From Akkermansia sp. (GTDB lineage: Bacteria > Verrucomicrobiota > Verrucomicrobiia > Verrucomicrobiales > Akkermansiaceae), in NCBI GenBank assembly GCA_017435505.1, contig JAFSEZ010000006.1, positions 1-64,000 of the forward strand: a stretch of DNA of 64,000 nucleotides. The letters run 5' to 3'. A model generated the notes under the pieces. It ran no database searches. It was not told the DNA's origin and saw only the letters and a program-made list of their open reading frames with translations. Positions 1 to 8,859 of the stretch are shown here, one piece after another (positions within the stretch are counted from its first letter, which is position 1; each line of letters starts with the position of its first letter). The position numbers and the translations under genes were made by a program.

Positions 1-163
1 ACTCATTGCCGTCCTTTCCCCCGCACCCCCTATCCTGCTAGCACCCCTCTCCCTTTGGCTTTTTGTGGAAGCGAAAGTGCCTTTTTGGGGGCTTCCGGTG
101 GTGTCGCAACTGTTTTTACAATTTTCAAGTATAATGTGTTGGCGAAAAAGTAGGAAAAAAAAC

Positions 164-192
164 TTGACAGTAGTGAGGAGAAGGTGGAGAAT
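164..192 (+). promoter_or_regulatory. Candidate sigma70-type promoter of trpB leader
   Basis: TTGACA at 164-169 is followed after 17 bases by GAGAAT at 187-192, which keeps four of the six -10 consensus bases. Transcription would start near 199, just before the leader peptide ORF. A separate perfect TATAAT at 130-135 has no convincing -35 box and is the alternative. Confidence 0.5.
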
Positions 193-204
193 GAGCCCGG
201 ATAC

Positions 205-264
205 ATGATGCCTGAAATGAACAGCACCTGTTGGTGGTGGGCCTTGCTGCGAGTAACGCCGTAA
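205..264 (+). CDS. trp leader peptide (MMPEMNSTCWWWALLRVTP)
   Basis: This 19-codon ORF contains three consecutive TGG (Trp) codons at 232-240 and stops with TAA at 262-264. Starts at 208 or 217 are also in frame, giving 18 or 15 residues. It lies between a promoter and a terminator hairpin in front of trpB, the arrangement of a ribosome-mediated attenuator in which charged tRNA-Trp is sensed by translation of the Trp run. The stop codon lies inside the antiterminator strand 258-265, so a ribosome that reaches the stop would cover it, while one stalled on the Trp codons would leave it free. It is not a stable functional protein as far as one can tell. Confidence 0.72.
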   Translation: MMPEMNSTCWWWALLRVTP

Positions 265-327
265 GGAGAGGGATTGTGTATCGGAACTTTGCTAGAGAAT
301 ATGAACGCGACCTGTCGAACTTACGGC
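258..327 (+). promoter_or_regulatory. Antiterminator pairing of trp attenuator
   Basis: GCCGTAAG at 258-265 is perfectly complementary to CTTACGGC at 320-327. The second strand overlaps the loop and the 3' arm of the terminator at 309-332, so the two structures exclude each other. The first strand overlaps the end of the leader peptide ORF, which couples the choice to ribosome position. The pairing is seen in the sequence; its regulatory role is inferred from classical trp and his attenuators. Confidence 0.65.
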
Positions 328-338
328 AGGTCTTTTTT
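309..338 (+). terminator. Attenuator terminator before trpB
   Basis: GACCTGTC (309-316) pairs with GGCAGGTC (325-332), an 8-bp stem with one G-U pair and an 8-base loop, followed directly by seven T residues. It sits 45 bases after the leader peptide stop and before trpB, so it can end transcription ahead of the structural gene. Confidence 0.8.
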
Positions 339-375
339 TGTCTTTATTTCAGCATAAAACAACACACACAACTAT

Positions 376-1680
376 ATGAATACTAAAAACAGCAACGAAA
401 TGGGCGCAAGTCACGGAAAAGCCTTGCGCGAAGAAGGGAAATCCACTAATATGCCGGGCGTCATGGATTTCAGAACATACCTGCGTCAGCACCCGGATAA
501 GAATGGATACTATGGTCGTTTTGGTGGTGCCTATTTGCCCAAGGAATTGGAACCGGCATTCAAAGAGATAACGGAGGCGTACAATAGTATTTGCCACTCT
601 GCTCAGTTCATTAGCGAGTTGCGCCGTATCCGCAAGCAGTTCCAAGGGCGCCCCACGCCGGTGTACCACTGCGAGCGCTTGTCTCGTTTGAATGGTGGAG
701 CGCAGATATATCTGAAGCGAGAAGATTTGAACCACACCGGTGCACATAAGCTCAACCATTGCATGGGCGAGGGGCTGCTAGCTAAATTCATGGGCAAGAA
801 AAAGATTATTGCGGAGACCGGAGCCGGGCAGCATGGTGTGGCACTGGCAACGGCTGCCGCATACTTCGGTCTGGAATGTGAGGTGCATATGGGTGAGGTG
901 GATATAGCCAAGCAAGCGCCGAACGTGACCCGCATGAAGATGCTGGGGGCCAATGTGGTGTGTGTGAAGCACGGCCTGCGCACGCTCAAGGAAGCGGTTG
1001 ACTCTGCCTTTGAGGCATACTTGCGCGATTACAAGACGGCCATATACTGCATTGGCTCTGTGGTGGGGCCGCATCCGTTCCCGATGATGGTACGCGATTT
1101 CCAGATTGTGGTGGGCGAGGAAGCACGCGATCAATTTATAGAGATGACAGGTATTTTGCCGGATATCGTTTGTGCATGTGTGGGCGGTGGCTCGAACTCC
1201 ATGGGTATGTTCCCGGCGTTCTTGAACGACCCGGTGGATATCTACGGTGTGGAGCCTTTGGGGCGCGGCACGAATTTGGGAGACCATGCAGCCTCTATGG
1301 CATATGGCTCCGAGGGTATCATGCATGGTTTCAACAGCATTATGCTCAAGGATGAGAAGGGTGAGCCCGCTCCTGTGTACTCCGTTTCCAGTGGCTTGGA
1401 CTACCCCTCTGTAGGGCCGGAGCATGCTTATCTGCGAGATATTGGCCGAGTGAAGTATGAGGGCGTGACGGATGAGGAAGCTATTGATGCTTTCTTTAAG
1501 CTTTCTCGCTACGAGGGCATTGTACCTGCACTTGAGAGTGCGCACGCAGTGGCGTTTGCCATGCGCAAGGCTCGCGAGATGGGTACGGGAGCTATTTTGG
1601 CCAACTGCTCCGGTCGAGGCGATAAGGACGTGGATTATGTGGCGGCCAACTATGGTTTTGGAGATGACCACGTGTTCTGA
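376..1680 (+). CDS. trpB: Tryptophan synthase beta chain
   Basis: Catalyses the last step of tryptophan synthesis, condensing indole with L-serine with pyridoxal phosphate. The family hallmarks are clear: [11 protein letters not shown] with the PLP lysine in HK, the phosphate-binding [10 protein letters not shown] loop, and SGRGDKD near the C-terminus. At 434 residues it is longer than the usual ~400; the extra residues are at the N-terminus, and an in-frame ATG at 451 ([11 protein letters not shown]) could be the true start. No trpA or other trp gene lies beside it; the next gene starts 22 bases downstream. Expression is probably controlled by the Trp-codon attenuator at 205-338. Confidence 0.95.
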   Translation: MNTKNSNEMGASHGKALREEGKSTNMPGVMDFRTYLRQHPDKNGYYGRFGGAYLPKELEPAFKEITEAYNSICHSAQFISELRRIRKQFQGRPTPVYHCERLSRLNGGAQIYLKREDLNHTGAHKLNHCMGEGLLAKFMGKKKIIAETGAGQHGVALATAAAYFGLECEVHMGEVDIAKQAPNVTRMKMLGANVVCVKHGLRTLKEAVDSAFEAYLRDYKTAIYCIGSVVGPHPFPMMVRDFQIVVGEEARDQFIEMTGILPDIVCACVGGGSNSMGMFPAFLNDPVDIYGVEPLGRGTNLGDHAASMAYGSEGIMHGFNSIMLKDEKGEPAPVYSVSSGLDYPSVGPEHAYLRDIGRVKYEGVTDEEAIDAFFKLSRYEGIVPALESAHAVAFAMRKAREMGTGAILANCSGRGDKDVDYVAANYGFGDDHVF

Positions 1681-1702
1681 TCAATAAAACTCTAACCAGC
1701 TC

Positions 1703-3040
1703 ATGTTGCGCATGAAAAAGGCATTGGCAATGGCGGCAACGGCCGCATTGGTGAGCATGGCTCCTGTTGAGGCAGACCAGGTGGCTATGCAGGATGCTTT
1801 GAATCGCTGGCAGCAGCGCGTCTCGGAGTACGAGGCAGCGCTCAGTGTGGCCCGGACGGAGGAGCAGCGTGCAGCTATTGCCGAGCCGGATGGTGCAGAT
1901 GTTGCGGCTGCATTGTGGAAAAGCATCAGCACTAAAACGGGTGAGCGGGATGAGATGGTAGAACCCAGTGCAGAGGAGCGTATGCAGGGCGCCAAGGCTG
2001 AGGTGCGCAAGGTATCTACCTATGCATTTGAGGACGCTTGGGCTGCACCGGCCGTGTTTTGGTTTATTAACCGCCCGCAGCAGCTTGCACGTTTGTTTGA
2101 GGGGAAACCCCGCCAGCTTTCATTTTATGCAGACTCGCTTTTGAAGTCCATTGACAAACGCCACTACAATAGCCCGTATATTGCGGGTGTTTGCGCCAAA
2201 TTGGCCGAGAGCCCCAGTGTGCGAGTCTACAAAATTCTGGAGAAAGCATATACCCGCAACCAGGATGCTACCGCTCGCGGTTGTGCTGCATTGGCTATGA
2301 GCATTATGCTCACCAATCCCACGATTGCCGCCGCTGAGGGAAGCGAGACGGTGGCGCGTGGTAAGCGTATTTTCTTCTTGAAACAAGCGTTGAATCTTAC
2401 TCCCGAGAAGGCAAGATTTGGGAATGCTACCGTATCGGAGGTTGCCACGGAATTGGCCTATGTGATGCGCCATCTTTCCGTGGGAAGCATTCCACCACAA
2501 ATCAAGGTGCGAGATATGAAGGGGCAGGAGAGTGCACTCCCGGTTCCCGGCAAGACGATGTTGCTCTTTTTCTGGTCGGTGGATGAGGAGGTGGGCAGTC
2601 GCATGGTGGCGAAGGGAGATTCCCTGAAGCAGCAGTATCCGGGATTGGAGTTTTGTCCTATCACGGTGCACCAAGATGCAGAAAATTGGAGCGCCCGCCT
2701 GCAGGAGCTTGGCATCACCCATTGCTATATGGATAAAGCTGACAACAGCGGGGGAATGGCGTATCGCGTACGCCAATTGCCCACTGCGGTACTCATCAAC
2801 GAACGCTGCCAAATCCTTTATATCGGCTATCCTGATATGAAATTGCAGACGGCGTTGACGGCTCATTTCACGGAAAACGTGGGGAGAGGCTCCCGCGTGC
2901 GCATTGGCGAGGCTCCCCCCGCTGAAGGGGAGGAAACGGTGATTCAGCCCGGTTCGCAGCCGGCGCCGGCCGCTCCCGCGCGCGATTTGCCCCAGCCGAG
3001 TGATGAGGCTCCAGCTTTGCGCGAAATGCCGAAGTTTTAA
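1703..3040 (+). CDS. Exported protein with C-terminal thioredoxin-like fold
   Basis: 445 residues. The N-terminus (MLRMKKALAMAATAALVSMAPVEA) is a signal peptide; the start could instead be the ATG at 1712. The middle ~200 residues are helical and not recognised. From about residue 275 the pattern MLLFFWSV, a central acidic stretch and RQLPTAVLINERCQILYIGYP match the thioredoxin/TlpA fold, with the cis-proline region (QLPT) kept, but the usual CxxC is replaced by WSVD, so redox activity is not expected from that site. The tail is rich in Pro and Ala. It follows trpB by 22 bases without a visible terminator, so it may be co-transcribed. Function unknown. Confidence 0.75.
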   Translation: MLRMKKALAMAATAALVSMAPVEADQVAMQDALNRWQQRVSEYEAALSVARTEEQRAAIAEPDGADVAAALWKSISTKTGERDEMVEPSAEERMQGAKAEVRKVSTYAFEDAWAAPAVFWFINRPQQLARLFEGKPRQLSFYADSLLKSIDKRHYNSPYIAGVCAKLAESPSVRVYKILEKAYTRNQDATARGCAALAMSIMLTNPTIAAAEGSETVARGKRIFFLKQALNLTPEKARFGNATVSEVATELAYVMRHLSVGSIPPQIKVRDMKGQESALPVPGKTMLLFFWSVDEEVGSRMVAKGDSLKQQYPGLEFCPITVHQDAENWSARLQELGITHCYMDKADNSGGMAYRVRQLPTAVLINERCQILYIGYPDMKLQTALTAHFTENVGRGSRVRIGEAPPAEGEETVIQPGSQPAPAAPARDLPQPSDEAPALREMPKF

Positions 3041-3118
3041 GCCATTGGAACGGAAACTGATATCAACGTTAGTCAGTTTGCCTTGACTAAGTGAGGTGCG
3101 GGTGATAGCTTTGATGGC

Positions 3119-4525
3119 ATGGATGCCGATACGAAGAAATCAATAGCTGCGCTATCATCCGTGATATGGAGTGCGCTGCTCACCGCGATGAAATTTGTGG
3201 TGGGCGTGCTCACGGGATCACTGGGTTTGCTTTCTGAAGCGCTGCACAGCGCGCTGGATTTGCTGGCTGCCGGTGGTACGCTGTATGCGGTGAAGGTGGC
3301 AGCGATTCCTGCTGATAAAGAGCATCCATATGGCCATGGCAAGGTGGAAAATCTGATGGCGTTGGGGGAAACAATTTTGTTGTTGCTTACGGCGTTGTGG
3401 GTGATTTATGAGGCGTGTAGCCGTTTGCTGAGTGATGACCCCGGTGCATTGCATGTAGAGACGTCAATTTGGGCGTTTGTGGTGGTGATTATCTCCCTGG
3501 TGGTTGATGTGAACCGTGCGGCCATGCTCCGGCGCGTAGCAAAAGAGACGCGTAGTGCCGCATTGGAGGCAGATGCCGCTCATTTTGCATCGGATATTTG
3601 GAGCAGCGCAGCTGTTTTGCTTGGTATAACCGGTGCCGCTTTTGCGGATATGGCAGCAGAGGGGAGCTGGGTTTCTTGGTTGCTGTTGCGTGCGGACGTG
3701 TTGGCTTCATTGGTAGTGGCTGTACTCATCCTCAATATATGTCGCAATTTGGGGCTCAAAACCATCAACAACCTGATGGATAAGGCCGATAGCGAGGCAG
3801 AAAGTGTAATCCGCACAGCCATGAGTAAGCGCATGCCGGCGTATCCTGTAGCCAACTTGCGCGTACGCGAGGCAGGAGCCAAGGCCTATGTGGATATGGT
3901 GGTCTGTGTGCCGCGAGCCATGCACATGGACACCGCGCATGAGATTGCGGATGCGGTTGAGCAGCTGGTGGCGGAGGTGCATCCCGGTGCGGAGACGATG
4001 GTTCACATGCACCCCGTTGAAATTGATGTTTCCACGCCTGAAATGGCCGTGAGACAAACGGCTCTCACTCACCGATTCGGTGTGCATGGCCTTTCCATTC
4101 TTCGCACGGAGGAAGGCCCCGTCATCTTTGCAGATTTGGAATTGCCGGCAGAGGCCATTCTGAGCGATTGGAAAGTGGCGGTGCGGGCATTTCGTTCGGA
4201 AGTGAAGCGGCGATTGAAAGCCCGCCGCGTGGTTGTACATATAGAACCGGCTTTGCGAGAGGTACCACATTTTGATAAGCCGGTCGGAGACATTGCCGAA
4301 TGGGAAGAAAAAGTGACACAGACGATGATTCTCATGGGTGCACCGCTGCCCACCAGCGTGAATCTGTATGAGGTTGGAGATCAGCGCTTGTGCGTGGTTT
4401 CTATCCCGGCAGAGGAAGAACTGAGCGTGAGCAGCAGCCATACTCGCCTTTCTTGCCTGACCAAGGAGCTGGCCTCTCGTCTTCCGGCTGTGTCGAGGGT
4501 TATTGTCACCTATTCCGGGGAGTGA
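3119..4525 (+). CDS. Cation diffusion facilitator (CDF) family transporter, extended
   Basis: Inner-membrane divalent metal/proton antiporter, expected to export Zn, Mn or Fe. The first ~210 residues carry the CDF membrane segments, with the metal-site motifs HSALD in helix 2 and HFASD in helix 5, and the family loop DKEHPYGHGKVENL. The usual cytoplasmic dimerisation domain follows (ending near VHMHPVEID). The protein is 468 residues, against ~300 for a typical member: the extra ~170 residues look like one or two further ferredoxin-like cytoplasmic modules, the first again ending in VVVHIEP. Metal specificity cannot be read from sequence alone. It stands apart from its neighbours by ~75 bases on each side. 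Confidence 0.85.
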   Translation: MDADTKKSIAALSSVIWSALLTAMKFVVGVLTGSLGLLSEALHSALDLLAAGGTLYAVKVAAIPADKEHPYGHGKVENLMALGETILLLLTALWVIYEACSRLLSDDPGALHVETSIWAFVVVIISLVVDVNRAAMLRRVAKETRSAALEADAAHFASDIWSSAAVLLGITGAAFADMAAEGSWVSWLLLRADVLASLVVAVLILNICRNLGLKTINNLMDKADSEAESVIRTAMSKRMPAYPVANLRVREAGAKAYVDMVVCVPRAMHMDTAHEIADAVEQLVAEVHPGAETMVHMHPVEIDVSTPEMAVRQTALTHRFGVHGLSILRTEEGPVIFADLELPAEAILSDWKVAVRAFRSEVKRRLKARRVVVHIEPALREVPHFDKPVGDIAEWEEKVTQTMILMGAPLPTSVNLYEVGDQRLCVVSIPAEEELSVSSSHTRLSCLTKELASRLPAVSRVIVTYSGE

Positions 4526-4602
4526 GAAATCGGCACAAAATAGTGTCTTTATGCTAGAGAATTCTCTTGCTAATATGCAGGGGGAGGAGTACACTACCCC
4601 GC

Positions 4603-5634
4603 ATGAAAGCGCTCGTAAAAACAAAGGCAGACAAGGGACTTGAATTGATGGATGTGCCCATGCCTGAAGTGGGGCCGAATGATGTATTGATAAAGATATA
4701 TAAGACGGCCATTTGCGGTACTGATTTGCACATTTGGAATTGGGATGCCTGGGCTCAGCAGACGATTCCCGTGGGGATGCACGTTGGGCACGAGTTTTGC
4801 GGTGTGATTGAAGCAGTGGGTGCAGCTGTTACAGAGTATAAGCCCGGCGAGGTGGTGTCCGGTGAGGGCCATATCGTATGTGGGCATTGTCACAACTGCC
4901 GCAAGGGGCTTTTCCATCTTTGCCCGAACACGATGGGTGTGGGGGTGAACCGCCCCGGTTGCTTTGCGGAGTACCTTTCCATCCCCCAGAACAACGTTAT
5001 CCGCATTCATAAGGATATGCCTATGGAGATTGCCTCCATCCTCGACCCCTTGGGCAATGCCACACACACGGCCCTTTCGTGGGACTTGGTGGGTGAGGAT
5101 GTACTTATCACGGGTGCCGGCTTGATTGGTTCGATGGCCGCCGCTGTGTGTAAGAAAGCCGGGGCCAAGAGTGTGACCATTACGGATGTGAGCGATTATA
5201 AGCTTAACTTGGCAAAGGTGATGGGCGCTGACCGCACCGTGAATGTGCTGAGTGGCGATAGCATTGATGTAGCCCGCACAGAGATGGGCATTGATGAAGG
5301 CTACGGCGTATGCCTTGAGATGAGCGGTGCTCCCGCTTGCCTGAAAGACATTATCAAGCACTCTGCCTACGGTGCTAACATCTCCCTGCTGGGTATTCAA
5401 CCCGGCGGCTCCGGTATTGACTGGAATACTTTTGTGTGGAAGGGACTCAAGATGAAGGGGATATATGGCCGTGAAATGTTCGGCACCTGGCAGAAGATGG
5501 ATGCCATGCTGCGCTCCGGCTTGGATGTCTCCCCCATCATCACTCACCGTATGCACTACACCGATTTCCGCGATGGGTTTGAGGTGATGAGCTCCGGTAA
5601 ATCCGGTAAGGTGGTGCTGACTTGGGCAGAATAA
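4603..5634 (+). CDS. tdh: L-threonine 3-dehydrogenase
   Basis: Zinc-dependent medium-chain dehydrogenase that oxidises L-threonine to 2-amino-3-ketobutyrate with NAD. 343 residues, close to the 341 of E. coli Tdh. Seen: the catalytic zinc ligands in CGTDLH and GHEF, the four structural-zinc cysteines in CGHCHNCRKGLFHLC, and the Rossmann motif TGAGLIGSMAAAV. The start at 4603 (MKALVKTKADKG) is chosen because it is preceded by GGGGGAGGAG and matches family N-termini; a longer frame opens at 4567. The product would normally be cleaved by 2-amino-3-ketobutyrate CoA ligase to glycine, which could feed the glycine cleavage system encoded at 40.8 kb. The stop overlaps the upstream region of the TatD gene. 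Confidence 0.93.
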   Translation: MKALVKTKADKGLELMDVPMPEVGPNDVLIKIYKTAICGTDLHIWNWDAWAQQTIPVGMHVGHEFCGVIEAVGAAVTEYKPGEVVSGEGHIVCGHCHNCRKGLFHLCPNTMGVGVNRPGCFAEYLSIPQNNVIRIHKDMPMEIASILDPLGNATHTALSWDLVGEDVLITGAGLIGSMAAAVCKKAGAKSVTITDVSDYKLNLAKVMGADRTVNVLSGDSIDVARTEMGIDEGYGVCLEMSGAPACLKDIIKHSAYGANISLLGIQPGGSGIDWNTFVWKGLKMKGIYGREMFGTWQKMDAMLRSGLDVSPIITHRMHYTDFRDGFEVMSSGKSGKVVLTWAE

Positions 5635-5654
5635 AGCTGCGCGAAGTCTCTGCC

Positions 5655-6470
5655 ATGATTATTGATACACACTGCCATCTCGTGTCGCCCAAATATGGCG
5701 ATATGGAGGAAGTGCGGCGCAATTCCATAGCGCTGGGGGTGGGGCATTGTATCTCTCAGGGAACCGGCCCGCATGATTGGGAGGGCACGTTGGAGCTTAC
5801 CACTCGCTGGCCGGATTTTGTGAGCTCTTGCTTGGCGGTTCACCCCTCTGACTGCACGGAAGCGAGCGATGAGGATTTTGCCCGCATGGCAGAGCTGTGC
5901 CGCAAGCACCCGCAAGCGGCCATTGGAGAAACGGGACTGGATTACTTTTGGGATCCACCTGAGGGGTGGTCGACAGAGGCCTACTATGCCCGCCAGCGGC
6001 ACCTGCTGGAGCTTCATTTTGCCTTGGCAGAGGAGTTGGGGCTCAACATCTCCCTTCACACGCGAGACAAGGTGAATGCCGGTACGGCATGTTTTGATGA
6101 TGCCTTTGCCATTGCCCGTCATTTTCCGAAAGTACGCCCCGTGTTTCATTGCTTTATCGGCACGCAGCAACAGGCCGAATCGATATTCTGCGAGTTGGAT
6201 GGCTTGATTTCATTTACGGGGCTCCTTACTTTCAAGAAAACGGAGAACGTGCAGGCTGTTGCGGCGTGGTGCCCGGCAGAGCGTTTTATGGTGGAGACGG
6301 ATGCTCCTTTCCTTTCCCCTGATCCTTACCGTGGGATGGTGAACATTCCCGGTCGCACCCGCTACGTGGTGGAAAAGATTGCACAATTGCGCGCATGCGA
6401 GCCCGAAGAAGTGGCTGCATGCACCACGGCGAATGCGAAGCGTTTTTTCCGCTTGCCCGCATTGGATTAA
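5655..6470 (+). CDS. TatD family metal-dependent hydrolase
   Basis: 271 residues of the TatD-type TIM-barrel amidohydrolase family, enzymes with 3'-5' exonuclease or D-aminoacyl-tRNA deacylase activity. Metal ligands are visible in DTHCHL at the N-terminus, in GETGLDYFW, in SLHTRD, in VFHCF and in METDAPFL. The start at 5655 (MIIDTHCHL) places DTHCHL at the normal position; an upstream in-frame ATG at 5622 would overlap tdh. It follows tdh by 20 bases and probably shares its transcript. A strong hairpin ends the unit at 6524. Confidence 0.9.
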   Translation: MIIDTHCHLVSPKYGDMEEVRRNSIALGVGHCISQGTGPHDWEGTLELTTRWPDFVSSCLAVHPSDCTEASDEDFARMAELCRKHPQAAIGETGLDYFWDPPEGWSTEAYYARQRHLLELHFALAEELGLNISLHTRDKVNAGTACFDDAFAIARHFPKVRPVFHCFIGTQQQAESIFCELDGLISFTGLLTFKKTENVQAVAAWCPAERFMVETDAPFLSPDPYRGMVNIPGRTRYVVEKIAQLRACEPEEVAACTTANAKRFFRLPALD

Positions 6471-6523
6471 GTAAGACGTATTTGCGTAGAGGATACTTTA
6501 TCTCCTTGCTTCAAAAGAAAAAC

Positions 6524-6556
6524 GACCGGAAATCATGTGATTTCCGGTCATTTTAC
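6524..6556. terminator. Bidirectional terminator between tdh-tatD and the convergent gene
   Basis: GACCGGAAATCA (6524-6535) pairs perfectly with TGATTTCCGGTC (6538-6549), a 12-bp stem. T-rich sequence follows on the plus side and A-rich sequence precedes it, so it can serve both convergent units. Confidence 0.85.
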
Positions 6557-6650
6557 TTACACCTACTCTATGAAAACAGTTTCCTGTTTCAGACCGGCTC
6601 TCACCCCGGTCTTTGCTAAGAATACGGTGGGCTTATAATGAATCTTTCAC

Positions 6651-7676
6651 TTAATTTTCATTTTTTTCAATTTTTTCTTCATCTACCCGTTCAAAGATGA
6701 TGGGTGGCATATCGGAGATAGGAGCGGGGGCAGAGGTAAAGTTCTCCCCAAAGATGCGGCTGAACATATCTCCGTTGATAAATTGAACAAGCTCTTTATG
6801 TCCGTAGCAATCGTTCTCCTGCAATCGAACGAGAGCCGGGACGATTCGGCGGGCAATCTGTGTTGCAGTAGGAGCAGCGTCTCCCCAGCAATCGGGCCAA
6901 GGTGCAGATGGAGCTTGCTGCATAGCGAGGAGATTTTGTGCTGTCGTATGTATTTTTTTGGTGCGTATTTGTGCCTGGGTCTCAGAATCAACGGCAGCGA
7001 GCATGTAGAGCATGCGTGTCAGCAATTGTTCGCATTCCGAACCGCAGTATAAGGCCGGTAATTGAGCCTGCGAGCTATGGGTTACAAAGCTATGCTCCAT
7101 GCCGCGTGCTACATACAGGGCAGAGTATGGCTTGCATAAATCTGCGGAGCCGCCAATGGGGTCTATCAGGATTTCCTGAATGGCAAACGCATGCAGAGGC
7201 GGGCGGAAAAAGGAGCGATAAATCCACAATTCACAAATGAGGTTGACAGAACGAATCGTGCGCACAGAGCCATCCGGGTAGCGTTGTTTAAAGGGCATGC
7301 CCGGCTCGGCCAGGAATCGAGAACGAACTTGAGAGGTGGAATCTTTGGCTTTGAGGAGAGGCGGAGTGGAGCGCAGCACACATTTACCATCTTGTGTGCT
7401 ACAGGAAATGTGCCACTTTGCCGGTTGAATAAGGGAGAAAATGGATGGAGCATTTTTGCCCAACAAAAGAGTGTTGTTGGGGGAGTCTGTGAGCTCCCAG
7501 TCATATTCAAAGTTCAGCAACCCGCTTTGTTCTCGTTGCCCGTGAAGGGTGAACTCAATGTTTTGAGCGGGCGATTCATCGCGCATTTCATCAGGAGAAA
7601 AAGCGGGGCGCAAGGCAAAGAACGTGGCTGCGACTAAAGCTAATAAGATAAGTGAATAAAGCAAAAGCCTTTTCAT
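6651..7676 (-). CDS. Membrane-anchored protein of unknown function
   Basis: 341 residues beginning MKRLLLYSLILLALVAATFF, a single N-terminal membrane segment or signal peptide, then a soluble extracytoplasmic domain with several cysteines (for example SCSTQDGKC and YCGSECEQLL) that may form disulfides. The tail is charged (EEKIEKNEN). The start at 7676 is preferred over an upstream Met at 7769 because the latter overlaps hisC and precedes a non-hydrophobic stretch. I do not recognise the family. It is transcribed divergently from hisC and converges on the terminator at 6524. Confidence 0.65.
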   Translation of the reverse strand: MKRLLLYSLILLALVAATFFALRPAFSPDEMRDESPAQNIEFTLHGQREQSGLLNFEYDWELTDSPNNTLLLGKNAPSIFSLIQPAKWHISCSTQDGKCVLRSTPPLLKAKDSTSQVRSRFLAEPGMPFKQRYPDGSVRTIRSVNLICELWIYRSFFRPPLHAFAIQEILIDPIGGSADLCKPYSALYVARGMEHSFVTHSSQAQLPALYCGSECEQLLTRMLYMLAAVDSETQAQIRTKKIHTTAQNLLAMQQAPSAPWPDCWGDAAPTATQIARRIVPALVRLQENDCYGHKELVQFINGDMFSRIFGENFTSAPAPISDMPPIIFERVDEEKIEKNEN

Positions 7677-7715
7677 ACAGGGTATTCTAATCGCAGACCG
7701 GAGCCAAATCAAGGC

Positions 7716-7743
7716 TTGAGTTTTGCTATGACGGGTATATAAT
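7716..7743 (+). promoter_or_regulatory. hisC promoter
   Basis: TTGAGT at 7716-7721, a 16-base spacer and a perfect TATAAT at 7738-7743. Transcription should begin near 7750, leaving a leader of about a dozen bases before the hisC ATG. Confidence 0.7.
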
Positions 7744-7761
7744 GCCCCAAACCATGCGTTT

Positions 7762-8859
7762 ATGAGCATTTCCCCCTATATCAACCGCAATGTGCAGGAA
7801 TTGGTGGCCTATCAACCGGGTAAGCCTATTAGCGAAACGGCTAGAGAATTGGGATTAAATCCGGCACAGATTGTTAAATTAGCTTCCAATGAGAATTCGC
7901 TGGGGCCTTCGCCCATGGCCGTACAGGCTATGCTGGACGCGGCAAGCGGCATGCACATCTATCCGGATGGCGCCTCTTTTGAACTGCGTAGCAAGATTGC
8001 CGCTCGTCATGGAGTGGCTTTCAACCAGACGGCGGTGGGCAACGGCAGCAGCGAGCTCATAGAATTGCTGTGTCATGCCTGCTTGCGGCCGGGGTTGGAG
8101 CTGGTGGCTGCACAATACAGCTTTGCCATGTATTCGTTGATGTGCAAGCTGTTTGATGCCACGTATGTAGAAGTGCCCAATAAGGCAGATTGGAGCCATG
8201 ATTTGCAGGGAATGTTGGCGGCTATTACGCCGCAGACTCGCTTGGTGTTCATCACCAATCCCACCAATCCCCTTGGTACCATGGTGGGCCAGGCGGAAAT
8301 GGATGCTTTTATGGCAGCCGTGCCTGAACATGTGATTGTTGCATTTGATGAAGCTTATATTGAGTTTGCCGGGGAGAAAACAGATTGCCTCAAGTATGTG
8401 CGAGAAGGTCGCAACGTGGTCGCTTTGCGTACCTTCTCCAAGGCATACGGCTTGGCCGGGGCACGTGTGGGTTATGCCGTGACAACACCGGAAATTGCAG
8501 ATTTGCTCAATAAAGCTCGCTCTCCCTTCAATGTGAATCTGATGGCACAGGTGGCAGCTTGTGCGGCATTGGAAGATGCCGAGCATCTTGCGCGCTCCGT
8601 GGAGATGGTAAAAGCAGGCCGCGAGCAGTTCTACGAGGCCCTTCTGACATGGGGGATTCCCTACATTCCCAGCCATGGCAATTTCATCATGGTGAAAGTG
8701 GGGCAAGGCAAAGCAGTGTATGAGGAAATGCTTGCGCGTGGTGTGATTCTGCGCCCCATGGGGGGCTATGGCCTGCCTGAGTACGTGCGGATTACTGTGG
8801 GCAACAAAGAAGAAAATAAACGCTGCCTCGCGGCTTTGCAGGAGGTGCTGAACAAATGA
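7762..8859 (+). CDS. hisC: Histidinol-phosphate aminotransferase
   Basis: PLP-dependent class I/II aminotransferase, 365 residues, converting imidazole-acetol phosphate to histidinol phosphate in histidine synthesis. Seen: SNENSLGPSP near the N-terminus, FITNPTNPLGT, FDEAYIEF and the PLP-lysine motif TFSKAYGLAGARVGY (Lys about 227), and the C-terminal arginine region YVRITVG. No other his gene is nearby. Its stop codon overlaps the start of the next gene in ATGA, implying translational coupling. Other HisC-like enzymes act on phenylalanine or tyrosine precursors, so substrate range is inferred. Confidence 0.9.
   Translation: MSISPYINRNVQELVAYQPGKPISETARELGLNPAQIVKLASNENSLGPSPMAVQAMLDAASGMHIYPDGASFELRSKIAARHGVAFNQTAVGNGSSELIELLCHACLRPGLELVAAQYSFAMYSLMCKLFDATYVEVPNKADWSHDLQGMLAAITPQTRLVFITNPTNPLGTMVGQAEMDAFMAAVPEHVIVAFDEAYIEFAGEKTDCLKYVREGRNVVALRTFSKAYGLAGARVGYAVTTPEIADLLNKARSPFNVNLMAQVAACAALEDAEHLARSVEMVKAGREQFYEALLTWGIPYIPSHGNFIMVKVGQGKAVYEEMLARGVILRPMGGYGLPEYVRITVGNKEENKRCLAALQEVLNK

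Noticed and set aside
30..227. 65-codon frame on the minus strand at the window start
   Set aside because: Overlaps the trp promoter and leader; no similarity, low-complexity Ser/Phe/Pro composition.
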